DNA of 64,000 nt, from positions 1,612,001 through 1,676,000 of the forward strand of contig CAWCVZ010000004.1 of assembly GCA_963798865.1 (NCBI GenBank). Reading direction: 5' to 3'. The notes below the pieces were generated by a model. The model searched no databases. It saw nothing but the letters and a program-made list of their open reading frames with translations, and had not been told where the DNA came from. The position numbers and the translations under genes are program-made. The stretch comes from RBG-16-34-14 sp963798865. GTDB lineage: Bacteria > Bacteroidota > Ignavibacteria > Ignavibacteriales > Ignavibacteriaceae. Positions 1 to 8,855 of the stretch are shown in pieces (position 1 is the stretch's first letter; every line of letters starts with the position of its first letter).

Positions 1-394
1 AATTTTTATTTGCAGCTTTGTTAAAATCAGTTATAATTTCAATTTCAATGTCACTTCCGTACATTTCTTTAAAAAGAATTTTGGAAAGAATAGCTTCCTG
101 TGAAGAAACATCTCCGGATAAACTTATTTTTGAAACAGATTTTTCAACCTTTGAGTAATATATGTATGAATTGCAAAGTGATCCTTCAAAGGAAATTCCA
201 TATTTATCTGAGATATATAAATTATTATGCTTAAGTAAATCCATCACTGGAATTAATCCGATTGAAGATTTATCATTTTCAATTTTTTGTGTTATTTGTG
301 CTGAAGGAAGGAAGGTTACACTTTTTTGTAAATCTTCTGGCAGACAAGATTTTAATACTCGTGTAAAAATATTATCGGGAAGGCAGATGCTCAT
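1..394 (-). CDS. MqnA-like periplasmic-binding-fold protein (3' part cut off)
   Basis: This reading frame starts at an ATG at 394 and runs off the left edge with about 131 codons visible. An in-frame TGA stop lies just upstream, and a purine-rich GAGCTGAG precedes the ATG. The translation opens MSICLPDNIF and contains IGLIPVMDLLKHN, then ISDKYGISFEGSL and SSQEAILSKILFKEMYG. This pattern recalls the MqnA/MqnD family of the futalosine menaquinone pathway, where a short lVPv segment follows the N-terminal strands. The usual N-terminal LNt.PL motif is not visible, so a different member of the periplasmic-binding-protein fold is possible. It lies downstream of rplS in the same direction. Confidence 0.4.
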   Translation of the reverse strand, partial: MSICLPDNIFTRVLKSCLPEDLQKSVTFLPSAQITQKIENDKSSIGLIPVMDLLKHNNLYISDKYGISFEGSLCNSYIYYSKVEKSVSKISLSGDVSSQEAILSKILFKEMYGSDIEIEIITDFNKAANKN

Positions 395-408
395 CTCAGC
401 TCAGGTTT

Positions 409-466
409 AAGTGTAAGTTCAAGAAAGTATAAAGTCCTGATCCATCTTGAACCTGAACTTACACTT
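409..466. repeat. inverted repeat between rplS and the MqnA-like gene
   Basis: AAGTGTAAGTTC at 409-420 is the exact reverse complement of GAACTTACACTT at 455-466, with about 34 bases between the arms. It sits right after the rplS stop (473) and ahead of the next start (394). There is no clear T tract on the minus side, so it may be an RNA-stabilising hairpin or a weak terminator of the ribosomal operon. Confidence 0.5.
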
Positions 467-472
467 GAACTT

Positions 473-814
473 TTATTCTTTCGCCTTAATACGTGCAGCT
501 TTTCCGGAAAGATTTCGCAGGTAGTAAAGTTTTGCCCTTCTTATCTGACCTTTTTTAAGAATTTCCACTTTAGAAATTTTGGGTGAGTATAAAGGAAAAA
601 TTCTTTCTACACCAACACCGCTGGCAATTTTTCTTACAGTGAAAGTTCTATTAGCACCTTCACCTCTGATGCTTATTACATCGCCTTCAAAGGGTTGAAT
701 TCTTTCTTTATCACCTTCGATAACGCGAACGTGCACTTTAATGTGATCACCGGGATTAAAAACCGGGATATCAGTTTTCATCTGATCGGCTAATATTTTA
801 TTAATGTCTATCAT
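473..814 (-). CDS. rplS: 50S ribosomal protein L19
   Basis: L19 is a large-subunit protein at the 30S-50S interface. The 113-residue product has the family's usual length. It shows the hallmark opening (about residues 17-27: IPVFNPGDHIK), then VRVIEGDKERIQPFEGDVI, the GVGVERIFPLYSP segment and a basic C-terminus with RRAKLYYLR. It is the last gene of the rpsP-khpA-rimM-trmD-rplS set, a widely conserved order, and starts 11 bases after trmD ends. Confidence 0.98.
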   Translation of the reverse strand: MIDINKILADQMKTDIPVFNPGDHIKVHVRVIEGDKERIQPFEGDVISIRGEGANRTFTVRKIASGVGVERIFPLYSPKISKVEILKKGQIRRAKLYYLRNLSGKAARIKAKE

Positions 815-825
815 TATTTTCTCCG

Positions 826-1509
826 TTAATTATTAAACTCTTTCCATTTATTAGTTAAAATTTCAGATTGTTCTTCTTTCCATTTCCTGATCTCCTTATC
901 ATTCCCTGATAAAAGTATATCAGGCACTTTCATGCCTCTGTATTCAGCAGGGCGTGTAAAGTTAGGAGCTTTAATAAATTCTCCATCCTGGAATGAATCG
1001 TTAAGAGCAGATTCGCTATCATTAAGAACTCCGGGAATTAAACGGATAATTGCATCAATCATAATTAATGCCGGAAGCTCTCCACCAGTAACAACAAAAT
1101 TCCCGATTGAATATTCATCCGTTGCAAATTTCTGACGTACTCTGTCATCAATATCCTTATAATGTCCTGCTACAAAGATCAGGTTTTCTATAAGAGAGAG
1201 TTTATTAGCTTTCTGCTGATTAAAAACTTTCCCGCCCGGGGAGGTAAAAATAATTTTACCATAAGCTCTCTCACTTAGTAATTTTTCAATACATTCAAAG
1301 AACGGCTCAGGTTTTAATACCATTCCGGCTCCACCGCCGAAAGGTTTATCATCTATCTGTTTATGCTTATCGTGTGCATAATCCCTGAGATTATGAATGT
1401 TAATTTCTACTTTACCTTTATCCTGGGCTCTTTTTAATATGCTGGTTTTAAGAGGACTAACAAGTAAATCAGGGACAGCGGAAATTATATCAATTCTCAT
1501 CTTCGTCAT
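826..1509 (-). CDS. trmD: tRNA (guanine37-N1)-methyltransferase TrmD
   Basis: TrmD methylates G37 of tRNAs from SAM and prevents +1 frameshifting. The 227-residue product shows the SPOUT-class trefoil-knot motifs: DDKPFGGGAGMVLKPEP (about residues 53-69), GHYKDIDDRV (about 115-124), and YSIGNFVVTGGELPALIMIDA (about 133-153). The C-terminal ALNDSFQDGEFIKAPNFTRP segment is also typical. ATG at 1509 has a strong AGGGGA eight bases upstream. An alternative ATG at 1500 gives the more usual MRIDII start. Either start overlaps the end of rimM, so translation is probably coupled. Confidence 0.97.
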   Translation of the reverse strand: MTKMRIDIISAVPDLLVSPLKTSILKRAQDKGKVEINIHNLRDYAHDKHKQIDDKPFGGGAGMVLKPEPFFECIEKLLSERAYGKIIFTSPGGKVFNQQKANKLSLIENLIFVAGHYKDIDDRVRQKFATDEYSIGNFVVTGGELPALIMIDAIIRLIPGVLNDSESALNDSFQDGEFIKAPNFTRPAEYRGMKVPDILLSGNDKEIRKWKEEQSEILTNKWKEFNN

Positions 1510-2010
1510 ACAAATCTTCCCCTGGTTTCAATATCATAATTTTTTTTTTTGAATCGAAACTTTCAATGAAAGTACCAATAGCAGGGATTAAAATTTCATT
1601 TCCGGTTATTTACTTCAACAACATATACGTCATTCGCAGGTAAGGAAATAACATCTTTTATTTTTCCTACTTCAACATTATTTCTAAGAACTTTACTTCC
1701 AACAAGATCGTGTATATAATACTGATCTTCAGGAAGCTTTAAGAGATCTTCCTCTTCAATAAAAATTTCTTTTCCAACAAATAAATCAGTCTGTTCACTA
1801 TCATCAAAATTTTTAAATTTAATCTGGTACTTATTCTCTGATATTTTTTACTTTATCAATAATAAATTCTTTTTTAACATCAAAAAAATCTATATAAACT
1901 TTTTTAAGTTTGTACAGGTGTTCCGGAAAATCTGTAAATAAAGCTATATTCAGAAAACCTTCATTTCCTGCAGAAGAAATAATCTTAGCTATCAGGTAGT
2001 ATTCGCTCAC
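1490..2010 (-). pseudogene. rimM: 16S rRNA processing protein RimM, interrupted by two frameshifts
   Basis: RimM assists 30S head maturation by binding S19. Starting at GTG 2010, the first frame gives VSEYYLIAKIISSAGNEGFL and stops at 1831. A second frame (+1) continues with KYQIKFKNFDD, EEEDLLKLPEDQYYIHDLVG and VGKIKDVISLPANDVYVVEV. A third frame (+1 again) gives GNEILIPAIGTFIES and ends ILKPGEDLYDEDEN at 1490. Together these make one complete RimM of about 173 residues with the PRC-barrel region intact. The breaks are near 1834-1842 and 1602-1605, where dropping one base of CCGG restores the frame. The position between khpA and trmD confirms identity. Sequencing error is more likely than true loss. 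Confidence 0.88.
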
Positions 2011-2030
2011 TAAAAAAAGTAATCAAACCC

Positions 2031-2264
2031 TTAATCAAGAATTTCCAGAATTGCTCTTTTACCTTCCTTTGCAGCAATTGCTGTAAGCAAAGTTCTCATT
2101 GCCTGAGCAGTTTTACCTTGCTTGCCAATAACTTTTCCAACATCATCAGCCTGAACTTTGAGTGAAAGTACAACTTTCCTGTCTTCAGGTGTCTTCTCTT
2201 CTACTACAACGCCGTCCGGGTTGTCTACAAGATGCTTAGCGATGAATTCAACGAACTCTTTCAT
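2031..2264 (-). CDS. khpA: KH-domain RNA-binding protein KhpA
   Basis: KhpA (YlqC/UPF0109) is a small single-KH RNA-binding protein. The 77 residues match the family length. The KH GxxG loop is seen as VIGKQGKTAQAMRTLLTAI (about residues 45-63), preceded by EEKTPEDRKVVLSLKV. It lies between rpsP and rimM, its conserved place in many phyla. An A/G-rich GAGGTTTCTTCT precedes the ATG at 2264. Confidence 0.95.
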   Translation of the reverse strand: MKEFVEFIAKHLVDNPDGVVVEEKTPEDRKVVLSLKVQADDVGKVIGKQGKTAQAMRTLLTAIAAKEGKRAILEILD

Positions 2265-2346
2265 AGAAGAAACCTCCTATATAAGGTCAGGGAGCTATAT
2301 TAATTTGTACAGGAATCCTAAAAGTAAATTACTTTCAAGTCGGATT

Positions 2347-2799
2347 TTACTCAGAAGCAGCGCCCTTTACTTCTGCTGTACCTTGTTCATTACTTTCCTT
2401 AGAAACTTCTTCTTTCTTCTGTTCCGATTTAGCAGATTTTTTTGATTTCTTTTTTGAAGATTTAGTAGCAGCTTTTGCTTCACGAAGCTTCTGCCAGTTT
2501 TCCATTTCAGAATTAATCTGCTCTTCGTTTTTACCTTTTCTAATTAACTCCCTCTTTAAGGTTATCCCTTTTTGTTTGAGCAAGCTTTTCACCGTATCGG
2601 TAGGCTGCGCACCTTTATCAAGCCAGTAGAAAACCCTTTCTTCTTTTAAATCAACTGTATGAGGTTTTGTTAAAGGGTTATATACTCCTAAAGCTTCAAG
2701 AAATTTTCCATCTCTTGGTGAACGTGAATCAGCAGCTACAACTTTATATATAGGCTGTTTCTTTTTTCCCATCCGTCTAAGTCTTAGTCTAACAGACAA
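2347..2799 (-). CDS. rpsP: 30S ribosomal protein S16 with a lysine-rich C-terminal tail
   Basis: S16 is a small-subunit assembly protein. The first 80 or so residues are canonical: VRLRLRRMGKKKQPIYKVV, then ADSRSPRDGKFLEALGVYNP and the GAQPTDTVKSLLKQKGI segment. The product is 150 residues, against roughly 80-90 for the core family. Residues about 95-150 form a low-complexity tail rich in Lys, Ser, Ala and Glu (KSSKKKSKKSAKSEQKKEE). Such extensions occur in Bacteroidetes/Chlorobi relatives. It is the first gene of the ribosomal-protein set and follows ffh by 24 bases. Confidence 0.97.
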   Translation of the reverse strand: MSVRLRLRRMGKKKQPIYKVVAADSRSPRDGKFLEALGVYNPLTKPHTVDLKEERVFYWLDKGAQPTDTVKSLLKQKGITLKRELIRKGKNEEQINSEMENWQKLREAKAATKSSKKKSKKSAKSEQKKEEVSKESNEQGTAEVKGAASE

Positions 2800-2823
2800 T
2801 TTATTTACTCCTCCGGTTTATTT

Positions 2824-4140
2824 CTAATTAAATTTAAGGTTCTTCATTAAAGAACCTCTTTTTGATAATTGCCCGATCATTCTTTGCATTTCATTAAATT
2901 GTTTGATCAGGCGGTTTACATCCTGAATTGAAGTTCCGCTTCCTTTTGCAATTCTTTTACGCCGGGAGCCGTTGAGAATTTTAGGAGCAGATCTCTCTTC
3001 AAGAGTCATTGAATTAATAATAGCCTCAACTTTAATGAGCGCTCTTTCATCAATACTGGTATTCTTAATTTGAGACCCAATGCCGGGAATCATTCCAATA
3101 ATTGAAGAAAGTGAACCCATTTTCTTAATCGCTTTAATTTGCTTAAGAAAATCATCAAAATCAAATTTATTTTTCCGTAATTTTTCTTCCAGCTTCTCAG
3201 CTTCAAATTCATCTATGGTTTCCTGTGCCTTTTCAACAAGCGAAACAATATCACCTTTGCCGAGAATCCGTGATGCCAGTCTTTCCGGATAAAAGATATC
3301 CAAATCGCTTAATTTTTCACCATTACTAATGAATTTAATTGGTTTTCCAATTACTGATCTTATTGAAAGAGCAGCACCGCCTCTTGCATCTCCATCAAGT
3401 TTAGTAAGAATAACTCCATCATAATTTACAGTGTCATTAAAAGCTTTTGCTGAATTTACAGCATCCTGTCCGGTCATTGCATCAACAACAAATAAAGTTT
3501 CGGTCGGTAAAGTAAGTTCTTTTATCCTAGCAACTTCATTCATCATTTCTTCATCTACATGTAGTCGTCCTGCAGTATCAATAATTACAGTATCCAAATG
3601 ATTTTCTTTTGCAAATTTCAATGAATCTGTAGCAGACTTAACAGCATCTTTTTCATAAATTGAAAAAACCGGGATATCTATTTGACTCCCTAATGTCTTT
3701 AATTGTTCAATTGCTGCAGGCCTGTAAACGTCAGCAGCAACCAATAAAACTTTTCTTTTCTTTTCATCAAGCCGTTTAGCAAGCTTTGCACTAAATGTTG
3801 TTTTACCTGATCCCTGCAATCCTACTATTAAAATTATAGTTGTACCAGAAGGATTGATTTTCATCTCTTCACGGTTACCGCCAAGAAGATCAGTTAATTC
3901 ATCATAAATAATTTTTGTAATTAATTGTCCGGGAGTTATAGAAGCAATAACCTCTTTGCCCAGAGCTTTAGATGAAACTTTTTCAATAAACTCTTTAGCA
4001 ACTTTATAGTTTACATCTGCATCAAGAAGTATTCTTCTTATTTCCCTTAGAGTATCTGAGATATTATTTCCGGTAAGCTTTCCCTGTCCACGGATTTTCT
4101 TTAAGGCAGTATCTAACTTAAGTGATAATTCTTCAAACAT
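2824..4140 (-). CDS. ffh: signal recognition particle protein Ffh
   Basis: Ffh is the SRP GTPase that binds 4.5S RNA and signal peptides and delivers ribosomes to FtsY. The 438-residue product has the N domain (1-90), the G domain with P-loop GLQGSGKTTFSAKLA (about residues 107-121), DVYRPAAIEQL, the DTAGRLH motif and TKLDGDARGG. The M domain follows with GMIPGIGSQ and the RNA-binding RRKRIAKGSGTSIQDVNRLI (about 385-405). The length is close to the family norm. It lies between atpG and rpsP in one direction, with short gaps. Confidence 0.98.
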   Translation of the reverse strand: MFEELSLKLDTALKKIRGQGKLTGNNISDTLREIRRILLDADVNYKVAKEFIEKVSSKALGKEVIASITPGQLITKIIYDELTDLLGGNREEMKINPSGTTIILIVGLQGSGKTTFSAKLAKRLDEKKRKVLLVAADVYRPAAIEQLKTLGSQIDIPVFSIYEKDAVKSATDSLKFAKENHLDTVIIDTAGRLHVDEEMMNEVARIKELTLPTETLFVVDAMTGQDAVNSAKAFNDTVNYDGVILTKLDGDARGGAALSIRSVIGKPIKFISNGEKLSDLDIFYPERLASRILGKGDIVSLVEKAQETIDEFEAEKLEEKLRKNKFDFDDFLKQIKAIKKMGSLSSIIGMIPGIGSQIKNTSIDERALIKVEAIINSMTLEERSAPKILNGSRRKRIAKGSGTSIQDVNRLIKQFNEMQRMIGQLSKRGSLMKNLKFN

Positions 4141-4172
4141 CTTTTTTCAAATATCCTTTTAACAACCTGAGG

Positions 4173-5042
4173 CTAAGATTTAAGAGCATTTGCACCTGAA
4201 ACAATCTCAAGAATTTCTTTTGTTATTGCTGCCTGACGTTCTTTATTATAAGTTAATTGCAGAGTACGAATAAGTTCCTTAGCATTTGTTGTTGCATTAT
4301 CCATTGCAGTCATTCTTGCGCCAAGCTCTGCGGCATTTGATTCAAGAAAAATTCTCCACATCTGAGCTTTTAAATGTTTTGGAAGCAGATAATTAAAAAT
4401 CGATCTCTGATCGGGCTCATAAATATAATTTGGCAAAACTTTTACATCTTCTTCTTCTTTCTCAACAGGAACTGGTAAGAACTGTTCGGTTACTATCTTT
4501 TGTTGAATAACGGATTTAAACTCATTATAAATTATTACAACCTTATCAATTTTTCCATCAAGATACATTTTGATAAGTTTTTGAGAAACTAATAAAACTG
4601 ATTCATAATTTAAATGATTAAATAAACCTGTGGATTGTCCAATCAACTCATAATTCCGTTTATTAAAAAAATCATATCCTTTTTTACCAACGGAATAAAC
4701 AACTGGATTAAGGGATTCATTTCGCAGCTGCTCAATATATCTTCCAGTTTCCTTAATAATATTAGTGTTGAAAGCTCCGCAAAGTCCCCTGTCTGCTGTT
4801 ACAATTACAACAGCAACATTTTTTATTTTTCTTGCAGCAATAAAAGGATTTTCAGATTTATCCTCATCAGTTACAAGATGTGACAACATTGTTGCAATTT
4901 TTCTTGCATACGGACGGGCATTTAAAATATTTTCCTGTGCTCTTCGAAGTTTAGCAGCAGCAACCATTTTCATAGCTTTGGTTATCTGCTGGGTATTCTG
5001 AACTCCTTTTATTCTTACTTTTATGTCTCTTAAAGTTGCCAT
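4173..5042 (-). CDS. atpG: F-type ATP synthase gamma subunit
   Basis: The gamma subunit is the central rotor shaft of F1. The 289 residues match the family. The N-terminal helix is MATLRDIKVRIKGVQNTQQITKAMKMVAAAKLRRAQ, read in two parts (residues 1-20 and 21-36). The VTADRGLCGAFNTN motif sits near 81-94. The C-terminal signature ESNAAELGARMTAMDNATTNA lies at about 236-256. It is the last ATP synthase gene of this operon and lies 6 bases after atpA. No atpD or atpC follows; ffh comes next. Confidence 0.97.
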   Translation of the reverse strand: MATLRDIKVRIKGVQNTQQITKAMKMVAAAKLRRAQENILNARPYARKIATMLSHLVTDEDKSENPFIAARKIKNVAVVIVTADRGLCGAFNTNIIKETGRYIEQLRNESLNPVVYSVGKKGYDFFNKRNYELIGQSTGLFNHLNYESVLLVSQKLIKMYLDGKIDKVVIIYNEFKSVIQQKIVTEQFLPVPVEKEEEDVKVLPNYIYEPDQRSIFNYLLPKHLKAQMWRIFLESNAAELGARMTAMDNATTNAKELIRTLQLTYNKERQAAITKEILEIVSGANALKS

Positions 5043-5048
5043 TAAAAA

Positions 5049-6599
5049 TTAAGAATTTTTCTTAAAAACATTTAAAAATTCTTCAGCTGCTTTCTTTATT
5101 TCATTTTTAGTCTGGTCGCTAAGATCTTTTTCTTTCTTAATATCCTTATAGATGTGATTATGCTTGACTTCAATATACTCAAGAATTTCTTTTTCAAATC
5201 TTTTAACATCGTGGATAGAGATTGAATCAAAATATCCGTTAGTACCAAGAAAAATACTGACAACCTGTCTTTCAATCGGAACAGGAGAATATTGCCCCTG
5301 CTTTAGAAGTTCAACGAGTCTTGCCCCTTTGGCAAGAGTTCTTTGTGTAGCTTTATCAAGATCGGAACCAAATTTAGAAAAAGCTTCGAGTTCCCTGTAT
5401 TGAGCAAGATCAAGTTTAAGAGTACCGGCAACTTTTTTCATAGCTTTAATCTGTGCATTACCACCAACACGCGAAACCGAAATACCAACGTTAATTGCAG
5501 GTCGAACTCCCGCATTGAAAAGATTAGATTCAAGATAAATTTGTCCATCAGTAATTGAAATTACGTTTGTTGGAATATATGCCGAAACATCTCCCTGCTG
5601 TGTTTCAATAATTGGCAAAGCAGTTAAACTTCCGCCACCTAAAGACTCACTCAGCTTAGATGCTCTCTCAAGTAACCTTGAATGGAGATAAAAAACATCG
5701 CCGGGGTAAGCTTCACGACCAGGAGGTCTACGAAGTAAAAGTGAAAGCTCTCTATAAGCTACCGCCTGCTTTGATAGATCATCATAAATAACAAGTGCAT
5801 GTTTTCCATTATCGCGGAAGTATTCACCTAAACTTGCCCCTGCATAGGGTGCAATAAATTGAAGCGGAGAAGATTCCGAAGCTGATGCCGAAATTACTGT
5901 TGTAAAAGTCATTGCCTCATGTTCATTCAGTTTTGCAACAACCTGTGCAATTGTGGAACTTTTTTGTCCTACTGCAACATAAATACAATATACAGGTTTA
6001 ATACCAAGCTCGGCAGCTTCTTTTGTATGAGTATATTTTTGATTAATAATCGTATCAATTGCAACAGCAGTTTTACCGGTTTGCCGGTCCCCAATTATCA
6101 ATTCTCTCTGTCCGCGTCCAATAGGAATCATTCCATCAATAGCTGCAATTCCAGATTGAATCGGTTCTTTAACTGGCTGTCTTTGAATAACACCAAGTGC
6201 TTTTCTTTCAATAGGATAAAATTTTTCGGTGCTTATAGAACCTTTCCCATCTACTGGAATACCAAGGGGATTTACAACTCTCCCAAGCATATTTTCACCA
6301 ACGGGTATAGAAGCTACTCTTTTGGTTCTTTTAACAGTATCACCTTCCTTAACTAAACTTGATTCACCAAAAAGAACGCAGCCAACACTATCCTCTTCAA
6401 GATTAAGCACCATTCCAAATACATCATTAGGAAATTCAACAAGCTCACTTGCCATTACTTTAGATAAACCATAAACGCGAGCAATACCATCTCCAACCTG
6501 GAGAACAGTTCCTACGTCATAAATATCCACTTCACTTTCAAAACCTGTTAATTGTTTTCTAAGTATCGCCGATATTTCATCCGGTCTTACTTCAGCCAT
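5049..6599 (-). CDS. atpA: F-type ATP synthase alpha subunit
   Basis: The alpha subunit forms the non-catalytic nucleotide sites of the F1 hexamer. The 516-residue product has the beta-barrel N domain, the P-loop GDRQTGKTAVAIDTI (about residues 172-186), the YDDLSKQAVAYRELSLLLRR segment (about 270-289) and the ATP synthase alpha/beta signature PAINVGISVSRVGG. The C-terminal helical bundle is complete. It lies 23 bases downstream of atpH. Confidence 0.98.
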   Translation of the reverse strand: MAEVRPDEISAILRKQLTGFESEVDIYDVGTVLQVGDGIARVYGLSKVMASELVEFPNDVFGMVLNLEEDSVGCVLFGESSLVKEGDTVKRTKRVASIPVGENMLGRVVNPLGIPVDGKGSISTEKFYPIERKALGVIQRQPVKEPIQSGIAAIDGMIPIGRGQRELIIGDRQTGKTAVAIDTIINQKYTHTKEAAELGIKPVYCIYVAVGQKSSTIAQVVAKLNEHEAMTFTTVISASASESSPLQFIAPYAGASLGEYFRDNGKHALVIYDDLSKQAVAYRELSLLLRRPPGREAYPGDVFYLHSRLLERASKLSESLGGGSLTALPIIETQQGDVSAYIPTNVISITDGQIYLESNLFNAGVRPAINVGISVSRVGGNAQIKAMKKVAGTLKLDLAQYRELEAFSKFGSDLDKATQRTLAKGARLVELLKQGQYSPVPIERQVVSIFLGTNGYFDSISIHDVKRFEKEILEYIEVKHNHIYKDIKKEKDLSDQTKNEIKKAAEEFLNVFKKNS

Positions 6600-6622
6600 T
6601 ATAAATTCCTTTAAATTCTTTT

Positions 6623-7177
6623 TTAATTTAGTTGAATGTTGCCCCGTAAAAATTCTTTTTTCAAAAGCTCCAGTTGATGCTTAACGGAAGCATCATAAAC
6701 AGTATCACCAACTTTGGCAATAAATCCACCAATTACAGATTTATCAACAACAAAGCTTAGCTCTGTTTTTTTGTTAAGCATTTGTTCTAATCTTTTTTCT
6801 AACTTTTCTTTCTGCTCATTTGTAAAATCAAAAGAAGTCTTTACCTTAACTCTTATTAATCCCAGTTTTTGATCTCTGAGCTCAAGAAATTTTTCAATAA
6901 TGTTACTAAGAATATCTTCACGGTTTTTATCAACAACAAATTTTATAAAATTAAATGAATCAACTGAAATTTTATTTTTAAAGATTTCACTTAGTATTGA
7001 TATTTTCTTTTCGCTTTTAATAACCGGGCTTGTAAGAAGATTCTTTAACTCATCGCTTGAAAGAATTGCTGAATATACAAGCTCCATATCTTTTGATATT
7101 TCATTGAGATTATTTTTCTCTGATGTCATATCAATTAGAGAAGTTGCATAACGGATAGATACTTTTGATTCTGCCAT
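6623..7177 (-). CDS. atpH: F-type ATP synthase delta subunit
   Basis: Delta is the peripheral-stalk cap joining F1 alpha to the b subunits (OSCP homologue). The 184 residues fit the family. The N-terminal helical domain begins VSIRYATSLIDMTSEKNNL, and the mid-protein has NFIKFVVDKNREDILSNIIE. The C-terminal signature, around residues 147-160 (VDKSVIGGFIAKVGDTVYDAS), is typical of OSCP/delta. Its ATG at 7177 overlaps the last base of atpF, so translation is likely coupled. Confidence 0.95.
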   Translation of the reverse strand: MAESKVSIRYATSLIDMTSEKNNLNEISKDMELVYSAILSSDELKNLLTSPVIKSEKKISILSEIFKNKISVDSFNFIKFVVDKNREDILSNIIEKFLELRDQKLGLIRVKVKTSFDFTNEQKEKLEKRLEQMLNKKTELSFVVDKSVIGGFIAKVGDTVYDASVKHQLELLKKEFLRGNIQLN

Positions 7178-7716
7178 TAGTTTTTAGTTATATCTTCTAT
7201 ATACCTGTCAACAAGCTTCCTGTTAGAATCTTTATCAAGGTTTTCCTTTAATATTTTTTCAGAAGCCTGGATTGCTAATTCAGCAACTTTTGTTTTTAAT
7301 TCCTCGAAAGCTGCTTCCTTTTTCTGTTCAATCTGTGAAGAGGCATCATCTATTATTTTTTGAGCCTGCTCTTTACTTTCCTTCAACATCTGATCCTTAA
7401 GTTTCTGAGCATATTCTCTGCTTTGCTCTATTATTTTTTTTGATTCTTCTTCAGCTTTTAATAAAGATGTCTGATTTTCCTGGAGAACTTTATGAGCTTC
7501 TTCTTTTGCTCTTTCAGCTTTCTCAAGGGATTCTTTGATAGCTTCTTCTCTTTCATTTAAAGCTGTAAGAATCGGCTTCCAGGCTACTTTCTTAAGAATA
7601 AAAAGAAGAATCAAGAAAGTAATTACAGTCCAGAATATTAATCCGGGATTAACATCTACCAGACTTCCTCCTTCCGAAGCTAAGACAAGAATTGTTAAAT
7701 GGCTAATGCTAAACAT
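7177..7716 (-). CDS. atpF: F-type ATP synthase b subunit
   Basis: Subunit b forms the membrane-anchored peripheral stalk. The 179-residue product has one N-terminal membrane segment (about residues 22-43, VNPGLIFWTVITFLILLFIL). It continues as a long charged amphipathic helix rich in Glu, Lys and Ala, including WKPILTALNEREEAIKESLEKAE, split here as residues about 47-66 and on. Only one b gene is present, not the b/b' pair of phototrophs. Confidence 0.95.
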   Translation of the reverse strand: MFSISHLTILVLASEGGSLVDVNPGLIFWTVITFLILLFILKKVAWKPILTALNEREEAIKESLEKAERAKEEAHKVLQENQTSLLKAEEESKKIIEQSREYAQKLKDQMLKESKEQAQKIIDDASSQIEQKKEAAFEELKTKVAELAIQASEKILKENLDKDSNRKLVDRYIEDITKN

Positions 7717-7755
7717 AATATTATCCTGATTTTGTAAATGTTCAGACTTGCTTTG

Positions 7756-7980
7756 TTATGCTGTTTTAACTGCAAGAAGAATACAAATTACAAGCGCAAA
7801 GAATGCAATACCTTCGATTAAAGCTGCTGCAATAATCATATTAGTTCTGATAGGACCTGCTGCTTCAGGCTGTCTGCCCATCGCTTCAAGAGCAGAACCG
7901 GCTAATCTGCCGATACCTAAACCTGCACCTATTACTGCTATTCCGGCACCAATTCCGGCGCCTAACCATCCTAGATCCAT
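7756..7980 (-). CDS. atpE: F-type ATP synthase c subunit
   Basis: Subunit c is the rotor ring. The 74 residues form two membrane helices joined by the polar loop RQPEAAGPIRTN, the usual RQP motif. Helix 1 is GAGIGAGIAVIGAGLGIGRL. In helix 2 the ion-binding carboxylate is the Glu of ALIEGIAFFAL, followed by Gly. The Gln of helix 1 and the Ser/Thr after the Glu that mark sodium-type rings are absent, so proton coupling is inferred. Confidence 0.97.
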   Translation of the reverse strand: MDLGWLGAGIGAGIAVIGAGLGIGRLAGSALEAMGRQPEAAGPIRTNMIIAAALIEGIAFFALVICILLAVKTA

Positions 7981-8011
7981 TATCTCATCTCCTTAATTAT
8001 TTTAGTTAATA

Positions 8012-8851
8012 TTAATGTTCTATGTGTATTGCCATCCCAATAAAAAGTGATGACAGCATTGTAAAGATATAAGCCTGAATTAGTGCTACTAATAATTCAA
8101 GCAAGTAAATAAACAAAGCAAAAGCAATCGATATGGGAGCCACAAAAATAGTTCCCAGTATAAAAATTAATCCAATCAATGATAAAATAACCACATGACC
8201 AGCAATCATATTTGCAAAAAGACGAATACAGAGAGCAAATGGTTTTGTAAAAAGACCTAATATTTCTACAATAATAATTAATGGTAAAATTGGAATAGGC
8301 ATTCCGTGAGGAATTAAAGCTTTAAAGTATCCAAAAAAACCATAGTTTCTAATTCCACTTATCTGTGTCATCATAAAGCTTAAACCTGCCAGGGCAGCAG
8401 TAACAGCAATATTGCTGGTTACTGTAGCTGAATACGGCAGCAGTCCGAAAAGATTACTCAGCAAAATGAAGAAGAAAATCGTTAACAGATATGGAAGATA
8501 TTTTTCATAACCTTTCCCAATCGTCGGCTGAACAATTTCATCCCGGACAAATACAACCATGATCTCAATAAAATTTTTAAATCCTTTGGGAATGAGGGAT
8601 TTTTTATATCCTCTTGAAGCTGAAGTTAAAATCAGAATTAAAAGGAAAGCAACTATCCACATAAATACTACATGACGTGTAATTGAAATATCAAGACCAA
8701 AAATTTCCAAATGTGGTAATAATATTCTACCAAATGGTTCAAAATCCAGATAATTACTATCCATTATATGATGAAGCATCCAATCGCCCCCTGCCCCTTC
8801 CGAGGAACGCTGGACAACCGTATTACTGGCAGCTAAAGTTTCAGAAAACAT
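8012..8851 (-). CDS. atpB: F-type ATP synthase a subunit
   Basis: Subunit a holds the half-channels that pass protons to the c ring. The 279-residue product has several membrane helices. The essential Arg lies in PFALCIRLFANMIAGHVVI (about residues 206-224). The preceding LPYLLTIFFFILLSNLFGLLPY segment is also canonical. An N-terminal soluble stretch of about 60 residues precedes the first helix (VVFMWIVAFLLILIL). Order atpB-E-F-H-A-G is standard. Confidence 0.96.
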   Translation of the reverse strand: MFSETLAASNTVVQRSSEGAGGDWMLHHIMDSNYLDFEPFGRILLPHLEIFGLDISITRHVVFMWIVAFLLILILTSASRGYKKSLIPKGFKNFIEIMVVFVRDEIVQPTIGKGYEKYLPYLLTIFFFILLSNLFGLLPYSATVTSNIAVTAALAGLSFMMTQISGIRNYGFFGYFKALIPHGMPIPILPLIIIVEILGLFTKPFALCIRLFANMIAGHVVILSLIGLIFILGTIFVAPISIAFALFIYLLELLVALIQAYIFTMLSSLFIGMAIHIEH

Positions 8852-8855
8852 AAAC

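Noticed and set aside
5919..6356. 145-codon open frame on the plus strand opposite atpA
   Set aside because: It lies wholly antisense to a certain gene, is rich in Asn, Ser and Phe from the reverse of AT-rich codons, and has no family resemblance.
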